A DNA stretch of 12,894 nucleotides from Lachnospiraceae bacterium. Lineage in GTDB: Bacteria > Bacillota > Clostridia > Lachnospirales > Lachnospiraceae. Below, one piece after another: positions 7,662 to 12,892 of this stretch (position 1 is the first letter of the stretch; each line of letters begins with the position of its first letter). The stretch lies in assembly GCA_900769175.1 (NCBI GenBank), contig CAAGFP010000123.1:1-12894 (forward strand). The letters run 5' to 3'. A program made the translations under genes and the position numbers. The notes under the pieces are model-generated. The model made no database searches. It was not told the DNA's origin and worked only from the letters and a program-made list of their open reading frames with translations.

Positions 7662-8525
7662 TCAATGTGCGCCGAACACTGCGTTTGCCATGCTGCCGGT
7701 TTTGAACAGGCAGAAGCACAAAAGCACCGTGTAGTCCATCGCCCGCCAGATCGCGCCGGAGATGTCACCGCCTGCGCCGATGGTCTGTATCAGCACCGCA
7801 TAGATGCCCACGCATACCATAATGAGAAATGCCTGAAACGCCAGTGCCAGCAGAGATTTCAAGTAATTCTGCCCGACGCTGCGCCATTCGCTGTTTGCCA
7901 TGGTGGAAAGCGGGATCGGGCCAAGTGAGGTCACAAGGTAAATCTGAATCATCCTGCCGTAGATCACCAGCATAATGCAGATAGACAGGATATTCATGGT
8001 CAGCCCCACAAACAGGGATTGAAACCACAGTCCGATCAGCCCGCCAAGGCTCATTGCTTCAAGCTGCGCTTCAAGGTCTGTTACCACAGAAGCGAGGTCA
8101 ATGCTGGTATCGCTGATAATCACGCCTGCGCTCTGGTTGACCACCTGCTGCGCCATATCGAAAATCCCCATGACGATATTCCATGTGTTCGTAACGATCA
8201 GAACAGCAGCAAAAGACTTAAACACCCATTTGAAGAACATAAAGGTGTCAATGTCGTGCATATTGTTCTTCTCCGTCACCATCTGGATCAGTTCATAGCA
8301 CATGACAAAGGCGAGGATTGCGCCTGCTATCGGGATAATAACTGTTTCGGAAAGGCTGCGGATCATGTTAAAAATTCCGGCGTTCCAGCCCTGCGGTGTT
8401 GCGCCCACTTCTCCGGCGATTTCGCCCACCTTTTGGTTAACGGTATCAAACAGGCCGGTCAGGTTTCCAATGATACCGTCCGTCAATATGCCCCTGAACC
8501 ATTCTTCGAGCCAATCAAGTATCAA
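7662..8525 (-). CDS. trbL: VirB6/TrbL-like polytopic conjugation channel protein (CD1112 family)
   Basis: A 287-aa polytopic membrane protein. After an amphipathic N terminus (LEEWFRGILTDGIIGNLTGL) hydrophobic segments occur near 61-82, 101-122, 161-188, 190-206, 223-249 and 262-278. This pattern, the SLGPIPLSTMAN motif (200-211) and the position between Maff2 and PrgI/VirB4 match the VirB6/TrbL-like proteins of Tn1549-type ICEs, which form the inner-membrane channel core. The start is TTG at 8525-8523, nine bases after GGAGG (8539-8535); no ATG is available nearby. The stop at 7664-7662 lies within the region immediately before the MT-A70 gene. A hairpin (8546-8574) sits just upstream of the ribosome binding site and may tune expression relative to Maff2. 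Family call is secure; exact topology is estimated by eye. Confidence 0.92.
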   Translation of the reverse strand: MILDWLEEWFRGILTDGIIGNLTGLFDTVNQKVGEIAGEVGATPQGWNAGIFNMIRSLSETVIIPIAGAILAFVMCYELIQMVTEKNNMHDIDTFMFFKWVFKSFAAVLIVTNTWNIVMGIFDMAQQVVNQSAGVIISDTSIDLASVVTDLEAQLEAMSLGGLIGLWFQSLFVGLTMNILSICIMLVIYGRMIQIYLVTSLGPIPLSTMANSEWRSVGQNYLKSLLALAFQAFLIMVCVGIYAVLIQTIGAGGDISGAIWRAMDYTVLLCFCLFKTGSMANAVFGAH

Positions 8526-8534
8526 ATGGCAGCA

Positions 8535-8539
8535 CCTCC
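8535..8539 (-). promoter_or_regulatory. Ribosome binding site setting the TTG start of trbL
   Basis: GGAGG on the minus strand, nine bases before TTG 8525. No in-frame ATG is close, so this site decides the start. It lies six bases beyond the foot of the 8546-8574 hairpin. Confidence 0.75.
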
Positions 8540-8545
8540 TTTCCT

Positions 8546-8574
8546 GCGCCCGCCCGTTTTACACGGACGGGCGC
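8546..8574 (-). promoter_or_regulatory. GC-rich hairpin between Maff2 and trbL
   Basis: Inverted repeat of 11 bp arms (GCGCCCGCCCG and CGGACGGGCGC on the plus strand) with one C/A mismatch and a 7-base loop. In the leftward transcript it begins about 20 bases after the Maff2 stop and ends six bases before the trbL ribosome binding site. There is no following T-run, so it is unlikely to be an efficient intrinsic terminator. It may stabilise the 3' end of a Maff2 transcript after cleavage or limit trbL translation (inference). Confidence 0.65.
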
Positions 8575-8594
8575 GAAAGATTGATACGGGCAAA

Positions 8595-8810
8595 TTAACC
8601 GAATAGGCCGGAGAGCAAAGGCACAAGGATCAGGCCAATGAGGGCAACACCGCCGCCAGCCATGAGTTGCTTCATGCCCTGGCTCTTAGCGCCGGGGTTG
8701 TCCGAGCCGTAGCCCTCCAAAAGGTTGATGACACCCCAAATACCAAGACCGGCACCGAGAGCGATCACGAGTGTCTGCAATACGTCAACTGCGCTGTTAA
8801 AGAAATCCAT
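8595..8810 (-). CDS. Maff2 family small two-helix membrane protein
   Basis: A 71-aa hydrophobic protein beginning MDFFNSAVDVLQTLVIALGA, with helices at about 9-31 and 48-69 joined by a polar turn (GYGSDNPGAKSQGM, 33-46). Length, the GAGLGIWGVINL segment and the position before TrbL fit the Maff2 family found in Tn1549/CTn elements. The function is not established; the two-helix hairpin form, size and place ahead of a VirB6-like gene resemble VirB2/TrbC pilin-type subunits, but this is inference. ATG at 8810 follows GGAGGTAATTT, a good ribosome binding site. It starts 12 bp after the preceding gene stops. A hairpin follows the stop codon. Identification as Maff2 is strong. Confidence 0.9.
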   Translation of the reverse strand: MDFFNSAVDVLQTLVIALGAGLGIWGVINLLEGYGSDNPGAKSQGMKQLMAGGGVALIGLILVPLLSGLFG

Positions 8811-8822
8811 AAATTACCTCCA

Positions 8823-9143
8823 TTATTCAGAATTGATTTGTGTTTGGTCAGTAGTACAGCCGCCCTTGTCGGCGGCTGCTTCGTCCGTTTTGATTGTCCG
8901 GCTGGACAGGTCTGCTTCCGCCCATTCTTTTAGGGCAAGGACATACAGATACTCTCGTTCCATTGCAAGCCGTCGATCCACTTCACGCGCAGCTTCCTCC
9001 GTGTCAATTTCCGTGTAGGGGATACCCAGAGCATCGCACTCCTGTATCTTCTCCCACAGCACTACACCGCAGAGGATAGCGCGGGTGATCGTGATCATCG
9101 GGTTCAGACAATCCATAAAAGTCTCATAATTCGAGCGTTCCAT
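8823..9143 (-). CDS. Unknown 106-aa protein between VirD4 and Maff2
   Basis: I do not recognise the family with confidence. The protein starts MERSNYETFMDCLNPMITIT, has a moderately hydrophobic stretch (about 18-30) and then a charged, helix-rich part (EEAAREVDRRLAMEREYLYVLA and following, 48-76), ending in a polar tail. Two starts are possible: ATG 9143, preceded by AAGGAG at five to six bases, and ATG 9158, which overlaps the VirD4 stop as ATGA but has only a weak site. I prefer 9143. It is encoded between the coupling ATPase and Maff2 in the transfer operon, so it is most likely a transfer accessory protein, but no motif shows how. It is clearly co-transcribed and the frame is intact. Confidence 0.78.
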   Translation of the reverse strand: MERSNYETFMDCLNPMITITRAILCGVVLWEKIQECDALGIPYTEIDTEEAAREVDRRLAMEREYLYVLALKEWAEADLSSRTIKTDEAAADKGGCTTDQTQINSE

Positions 9144-9154
9144 AGCTGCTCCTT

Positions 9155-10966
9155 TCATTCGCCGCTTTCTTCTGCGGTCATATTCATATCCGACAAATCA
9201 ATGTCGTAAAGGTCAAACGGTTCCTCCGGCTCTACCACCGCAGGGGTGCGTTTCTTCTTTCTCTGCGTCCGGATGTATCTCTCAACATCAAAGGCATTTT
9301 TCTTGTCGGCGTCGGAAAGGTATTTATAATTCGGGTGCTTTGTAATATCGTATTTCTTGGAGAAAAACGGTCTGATACCGCGCACCTGCAAAATACACAT
9401 TCCTCCGTCCATCGTTGCGATTTCGTCCTGTGTCATCAGCTCCTTTCCGAGTTTTTGATAATTTAAGCCGTGGGAGATTTCCTTGCCCCGATTCTCGCTG
9501 GTGTTGAAACTGTCAATCGTTTCTTTCCCTAAAATCTCCGAGATCTCTTTGAGCGTGGTTTTCTCCTTACCGCCTAAAAACAGCATGGTGTCGCAGTTGC
9601 CCACTATGGTATCGGCATTGTCCCGATAGATCGCCTTTAGCTGGCTCTGCGACTGCAAAATAATAGAAGCCGATATTTCACGGCTTCGGATAGTAGCAAT
9701 GAGTTTGTCAAACTGTGGGATCTGCCCGATGTTGGCAAACTCGTCCAATATGCAGCGAACGTGAACGGGCAGCCTGCCGCCGTACACATCATCGGCCTTG
9801 TCACATAACAGGTTAAATAGCTGGGATTGCAAAATGGCAATGACAAAATTAAAGGTCGAATCTGTATCACTCATGATGAGAAACAGGGCGGTCTTTCTAT
9901 CGCCCAGCGTGTCCAGTTCCATTTCGTCATATTCCATCAACTCCCGCAGCTCCCGAATATCAAAGGGAGCAAGCCTTGCACCGCAACTGACAAGGATCGA
10001 GGCACGGGTCTTTCCGGCACTCAGCAGGAACTTTTTATACTGCCGTACCGCAAAATGCTCCGGATCCTTTTCTTCCAGGCGGGCAAACATGAGGTCAACG
10101 GGGCTTTGAAACTCGCTGTCGTCCTCCTTTGCTTCGCTGGCATTGATCATGTCAAGCATGGTGGTAAAATTCTTTTCTTCCTCCGGCGCTTCGTAGAAAA
10201 TATATCCGATCAGTGCCGAATAGAAAAGGCGTTCCGACTTCACCCAGAAATCCTCGGCGCTCTGTGCGCCCTCACCCTTGGTATTGACAATAATCGTATT
10301 GACCAGCTTCAAAATGTCCTTTTCACTGTGCAGATAGGCAAAAGGGTTGTAGTGCATACTCTTGGAAAAGTTGATGGTATTCAGCACCTTGATCCGGTAT
10401 TTTGCCCTTTGCAAAAGCTGTCCAACTTCGCTTATCAGGCTACCCTTGGGATCGGTGATCACATAGGAGCTGTGAAGCTGCATGATGTTGGGTTTGGCGA
10501 AGAAGCGGGTCTTTCCCGAACCGCTGCCCCCTATGACAAGGATATTCTTGTTTCTCGCGTTCTTCGGATCCTTCGGACGGTTGGACATCATCAGCCGTTC
10601 GGTCTGTGTCAGCAGCACATTGTTTTCAAACACAGGGTCGATAAAGGGCTTGATGTCGGCGGGCGTACCCCAACGTGCCGTGCCGTATTCCATACCCTTG
10701 CGGTACTTCTTGGCGTTTTTCTGCTTGGAATAGACCACCAGCCGGATAATCACCGCACCAGCAATGCCGATTAGCAGATCGACGGGGTGAAAGCTGGGCG
10801 CGGCACTGGAAAAGGCTGCGGTAAAGCCCTGCCCGATATGCAGCAGCTTTGCGGATAGATCAATACCATGCGCCAGCCGGAACGCCTGTCCGACCTTCCC
10901 GAACAGATATACAAACAACAGATACGGGAGATTTAACAGAATCAGTTTTTTCACTTCCGGCTTCAT
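9155..10966 (-). CDS. virD4: VirD4/TraG-like type IV coupling protein (CD1115 family)
   Basis: A 603-aa membrane ATPase that links the relaxase-DNA complex to the secretion channel. Two N-terminal hydrophobic segments (about 5-23 and 61-79) anchor it; YGTARWG (94-100) is the usual motif before the ATPase domain; Walker A is GGSGSGKT (146-153) and Walker B is CILDEF (405-410), followed by ANIGQIPQFDKLIATIRSRE (411-430), a hallmark of VirD4/TraG proteins. SASIILQSQSQLKAIY (432-447) matches the adjacent conserved motif. The C-terminal tail is acidic (578-603) and may serve in substrate or partner recognition (inference). ATG at 10966 overlaps the stop of the PcfB-like gene (ATGA), with AGGGGG about nine bases upstream. 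Length is normal and all key residues are present. Confidence 0.96.
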   Translation of the reverse strand: MKPEVKKLILLNLPYLLFVYLFGKVGQAFRLAHGIDLSAKLLHIGQGFTAAFSSAAPSFHPVDLLIGIAGAVIIRLVVYSKQKNAKKYRKGMEYGTARWGTPADIKPFIDPVFENNVLLTQTERLMMSNRPKDPKNARNKNILVIGGSGSGKTRFFAKPNIMQLHSSYVITDPKGSLISEVGQLLQRAKYRIKVLNTINFSKSMHYNPFAYLHSEKDILKLVNTIIVNTKGEGAQSAEDFWVKSERLFYSALIGYIFYEAPEEEKNFTTMLDMINASEAKEDDSEFQSPVDLMFARLEEKDPEHFAVRQYKKFLLSAGKTRASILVSCGARLAPFDIRELRELMEYDEMELDTLGDRKTALFLIMSDTDSTFNFVIAILQSQLFNLLCDKADDVYGGRLPVHVRCILDEFANIGQIPQFDKLIATIRSREISASIILQSQSQLKAIYRDNADTIVGNCDTMLFLGGKEKTTLKEISEILGKETIDSFNTSENRGKEISHGLNYQKLGKELMTQDEIATMDGGMCILQVRGIRPFFSKKYDITKHPNYKYLSDADKKNAFDVERYIRTQRKKKRTPAVVEPEEPFDLYDIDLSDMNMTAEESGE

Positions 10967-11427
10967 CGATCAATCCCCCTGTCCATTTTCTTCACCGTAT
11001 CCCGCGCTGCCGTCCGCTTTGCAGCTTCAGCTTTTTTCTCGCCAATATCCCTTCGTACAGACGGCTTGCGCTCCATGTCCAGTTTCTTTGCAGAGAACTC
11101 GCGGAACGCTGCGGTCAGCACATCTGCATCTCTGCCCTTGAAGAACACAAGGTAGCGGTCATCTGTCTTTTTCAGTGCAAAGTCAATGCCATACTTTTTG
11201 GCAGTTTGGGAAAAGGCTTTGATATTCGCGTCGGTGATTTCGATATTGGAAACGCCGGTGCCGTGACGCATAAGCTGTTTCAACGTTTGTTTGCCACGGT
11301 GGGGCGTATCCCGTTTCTTGCGGTAAAGCTGCATGAACTGTCGCAGTGCTGCTTGCAGCACCTTTCCGTCCAGCTTTGCCGTCTTAATTGCAAGTGCAAT
11401 GGTCTTACTTGTTACTTCTTCCTGCAA
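10963..11427 (-). CDS. PcfB-like (DUF3801) coupling-protein accessory
   Basis: A 154-aa basic soluble protein. Residues 1-110 carry the DUF3801/PcfB fold, with the typical GKQTLKQLMRHGTGVSNIEI (45-64) and the repeated alpha-beta segments IKAFSQTAKKYGIDFALKK and DRYLVFFKGRDADVLTAAF; the tail (112-154) is strongly Lys/Arg rich. PcfB of pCF10 assists the VirD4-type protein PcfC and binds DNA-processing components; the same pairing is seen here, since this gene overlaps virD4 by ATGA. The start is TTG at 11427, six bases after AAGGAGG; an alternative Met within the frame is too far inside. It lies 70 bp downstream of the replication-initiator-like gene, the longest spacer in the operon. Family call is strong; partner role is by analogy. 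Confidence 0.9.
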   Translation of the reverse strand: MQEEVTSKTIALAIKTAKLDGKVLQAALRQFMQLYRKKRDTPHRGKQTLKQLMRHGTGVSNIEITDANIKAFSQTAKKYGIDFALKKTDDRYLVFFKGRDADVLTAAFREFSAKKLDMERKPSVRRDIGEKKAEAAKRTAARDTVKKMDRGIDR

Positions 11428-11433
11428 AATGTA

Positions 11434-11440
11434 CCTCCTT
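11434..11440 (-). promoter_or_regulatory. Ribosome binding site setting the TTG start of the PcfB-like gene
   Basis: AAGGAGG on the minus strand, six bases before TTG 11427. The remaining spacer (11441-11497) contains only short CCTGTA direct repeats and weak GGTGC/GCACC arms; I see no convincing promoter or terminator in it. Confidence 0.75.
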
Positions 11441-11497
11441 TCGCAGCTTTACAGGTGCCTCTCTAAGGTGGATGCACCCGCTGATACAGGCAAATCC

Positions 11498-12490
11498 TCA
11501 TAGGCTGTCTGCTCCCTCATAGCTGTAATCCGGGATGCCACTTTTGGGCTTGCCCCAATCCGGCTGTGCCATATCGTGCGCAACAAGGGCGGTATAGTAA
11601 CTGTCAATGGTGCTGGGTGCATTGAACAGCACCGCCCGGAGATATTGCCGGATGTTGCGGATCTTAGAGGTGTTCTCCCGCAGACAGTCAAAGACAAACT
11701 CGATATGGCTGCTGTTCAGCTTCATAAACTTGCTTTTTACCAGCTCTGCCGGGTAGTCATCACCGGCAATGCGGATCTTCTTGCGGGAACTGCATACCGT
11801 TTCCAGAATAATGTCCACGATCTCGTCCAGGCGGTCACGGTCAATGCGCTTATCCTGCAAAAGGATGTCGTATTCGATGTTATCGCAGATAATCTCCCGG
11901 TAAATCCTATATGCTTCATTTTCGCTGTCTGCCGTTTCCTTTCGCTTCCGTTCCGGCGGCGCAGCCGCTTGTTTCCCGTCCACGCTCAAAGGGAAGGGGT
12001 AAGGGGAAAGGATAGGAATGGAATCGGTACTTGATAGATCTGTAATTGATTTTTCTTTTTTTGATAAGTCAGTTCTTAATATATCTTTATTTAATTGCGT
12101 TGGATTTTCCAACGTAGGGTTTTCCAACGTAGGATTTTCCTGCGTTGGATTATCCAATGTTGGATTTTCCAATGTAGGTAAATCCGATGCTGGCTTTTGG
12201 GGAAGCTCATAGATTATATAATCTGCGCCGCGCAGGCGTCCTTTTTCGTCGCGTTCCCGGCTGCGGACAATATATCCGGCTCTTTCCAGCTCCCGTATTG
12301 CCTCCCGGATCGCGTCGATCTTTTCCCGGTTGATAAGGGACAGACCTTTCAGTGTGTAGTCCCAGTTATCCGGCAGGGACAGCATTTGCGACAACAGCCC
12401 CTTGGCTTTTAGGGAAAGCTCCTGATTGCGTAGGTGGTGATTGGACATAACAGTGTAGCCGTTGTTTCTTTCCACCCGAAATACTGCCAT
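11498..12490 (-). CDS. Winged-helix replication-initiator-like protein with DUF6017-type C terminus
   Basis: A 330-aa protein. Residues 1-95 look like a winged-helix DNA-binding domain of the plasmid/phage initiator or replisome-organiser type (LSLKAKGLLSQMLSLPDNWD, then REKIDAIREAIRELERAGYI and YIIYELP as the wing). A repetitive linker (105-134) consists of pentapeptides of the NPTLE form, then a disordered Ser/Pro/Lys stretch (135-190), then a C-terminal helical domain (190-310) with YLRAVLFNAPSTIDSYYTAL, resembling DUF6017. Such proteins are often annotated RepA-like in ICEs and may start autonomous replication of the excised circle. DNA-level repeats and an AT-rich tract lie within the gene. 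ATG at 12490 follows GAAAGGAG by ten bases. DNA-binding role is fairly sure; replication rather than regulation is inference. Confidence 0.85.
   Translation of the reverse strand: MAVFRVERNNGYTVMSNHHLRNQELSLKAKGLLSQMLSLPDNWDYTLKGLSLINREKIDAIREAIRELERAGYIVRSRERDEKGRLRGADYIIYELPQKPASDLPTLENPTLDNPTQENPTLENPTLENPTQLNKDILRTDLSKKEKSITDLSSTDSIPILSPYPFPLSVDGKQAAAPPERKRKETADSENEAYRIYREIICDNIEYDILLQDKRIDRDRLDEIVDIILETVCSSRKKIRIAGDDYPAELVKSKFMKLNSSHIEFVFDCLRENTSKIRNIRQYLRAVLFNAPSTIDSYYTALVAHDMAQPDWGKPKSGIPDYSYEGADSL
11991..12016 (+). other. G-rich purine tract, possible G-quadruplex
   Basis: On the plus strand, runs GGG, GGGG, GGGG, GG and GG are spaced by two to four bases in an almost pure purine stretch, inside the Pro-rich linker codons of the initiator-like gene. 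Only three runs reach three G, so a full three-tier quadruplex is not assured. It flanks the AT-rich tract and repeat array. Confidence 0.4.
12041..12095. other. AT-rich tract beside the repeat array, candidate unwinding element
   Basis: Nine G/C in 55 bases (84 % AT by count), within an element that is otherwise GC-rich. It lies directly against the 15-bp repeat array inside the initiator-like gene. Position and composition are those of a DNA unwinding element at an iteron-type origin; the role is inferred. Confidence 0.5.
12089..12178 (-). repeat. Six tandem 15-bp repeats inside the initiator-like gene (iteron-like)
   Basis: On the minus strand the unit is CCW ACR YWR GAW AAY, encoding Pro-Thr-Leu/Gln-Glu/Asp-Asn. 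Units lie at 12164-12178, 12149-12163, 12134-12148, 12119-12133, 12104-12118 and a degenerate last one at 12089-12103. Most differences are in third positions, but several bases are constant. Plasmid initiators of the RepA_N group keep their origin as repeats inside the rep gene, so the array may be the binding sites of the protein it encodes. The alternative is simple protein-linker repeat growth. Confidence 0.9.
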
Positions 12491-12510
12491 AGTTCATCAG
12501 CTCCTTTCGC

Positions 12511-12723
12511 TCACTCTGCCTTGCCGCGCTGGATTGCGGTCAGCCTGCCCGGTTCATACGGACACTCGGCATATACACAAAACCGATATTTCCAGTGCGG
12601 ACGGTAGAAGTGGCAGGTGTTACAGTCCTCATGTTCGGTGCAGCCGTTCTCGTACCGGTCAAATCCGGGCTTTCCCTGCATGAGCATTTCAAATGCGCGG
12701 CTTTTACCGCTCATAAAGTACAA
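12511..12723 (-). CDS. Small Cys-rich protein, first gene of the operon
   Basis: A 70-aa protein I cannot assign to a named family. It holds five Cys (C28, C34, C37, C49, C54) and several His (H31, H38, H43) in a pattern CX5CX2CH...CX4C, suggesting a small zinc-binding or iron-sulphur fold; the ends are basic. The start is TTG at 12723, ten bases after GGAGG (12738-12734); ATG 12714 is in frame but 19 bases from that site. It ends 20 bp before the initiator-like gene, with which it is surely co-transcribed. It is the first gene after the terminator hairpins. A regulatory or DNA-binding role would fit its position, but nothing in the sequence proves it. Confidence 0.72.
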   Translation of the reverse strand: MYFMSGKSRAFEMLMQGKPGFDRYENGCTEHEDCNTCHFYRPHWKYRFCVYAECPYEPGRLTAIQRGKAE

Positions 12724-12733
12724 TCCGGCTGCG

Positions 12734-12738
12734 CCTCC
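12734..12738 (-). promoter_or_regulatory. Ribosome binding site of the Cys-rich gene
   Basis: GGAGG on the minus strand, ten bases before TTG 12723. Only 17 bases separate it from the end of the terminator T-run, so there is no space for a promoter between. Confidence 0.65.
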
Positions 12739-12755
12739 TTTCTGGATTTGGGCAG

Positions 12756-12794
12756 AAAAAAACGCCGCAGACTTCTTTCAAAATCTGCGGCGTT
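12756..12794 (-). terminator. Intrinsic terminator just upstream of the operon
   Basis: In the leftward direction a perfect 11-bp stem (AACGCCGCAGA with TCTGCGGCGTT, 12794-12784 and 12771-12761) with a 12-base loop runs into seven T (12762-12756, the last two A-T pairs shared with the stem). This is a strong Rho-independent terminator for transcription arriving from the right. Since the first operon gene begins 32 bases later, it may act as an attenuator or require antitermination. Confidence 0.85.
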
Positions 12795-12804
12795 AGGGTA
12801 TGCG

Positions 12805-12838
12805 AAAAGGGATGCTGCCTTGCGGTAACATCCCTTTT
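12805..12838 (-). terminator. Second hairpin in tandem, terminator-like in both directions
   Basis: Arms AAAAGGGATG (12805-12814) and CATCCCTTTT (12829-12838) pair perfectly over 10 bp, with a possible inner TGCC/GGTA stem (one G-T pair) around a TTGC loop. Both arms end in a short T-run in the strand read outward, so it could weakly terminate in either direction. It lies between the possible upstream gene end and the strong terminator. Confidence 0.6.
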
Positions 12839-12847
12839 GTCGCTTGG

Positions 12848-12892
12848 TTATTCAATTTTTGAGCTAACCTGTTTGCCCGCTGCCCTTAAAAG
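12848..12892 (-). CDS. Possible last 14 codons of an upstream gene
   Basis: The frame ending in TAA at 12850-12848 reads LLRAAGKQVSSKIE before the stop and is open to the window edge. The terminator hairpins directly after it support a gene end here. Another frame is open to 12865 and cannot be excluded. Too short to identify; in related elements partition or regulatory genes lie in this place, which is only context. Confidence 0.3.
   Translation of the reverse strand, partial: LLRAAGKQVSSKIE

Noticed and set aside
7655..7768. Longer N terminus for the MT-A70 protein
   Set aside because: These 38 codons are out-of-frame trbL coding sequence and the family begins close to the IIYADPPW core.
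8546..8574. Intrinsic terminator between Maff2 and trbL
   Set aside because: The hairpin lacks a T-run in the direction of transcription and a ribosome site follows at once, so it is listed as a regulatory hairpin.
9827..10774. 315-codon open frame on the plus strand
   Set aside because: Fully antisense to virD4, which has intact Walker motifs; no ribosome site and no recognisable fold.
11441..11497. Promoter or terminator in the spacer before the PcfB-like gene
   Set aside because: A TTGCCT-like -35 has no matching -10 at 16-18 bases, and the GGTGC/GCACC arms are too short with a long loop.
11449..11697. 82-codon open frame on the minus strand before the PcfB-like gene
   Set aside because: Mostly the out-of-frame C-terminal part of the initiator-like gene; no ribosome site and no conserved look.
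12089..12178. CRISPR array
   Set aside because: The 15-bp units are directly adjacent with no spacers and stay in one reading frame encoding pentapeptides.
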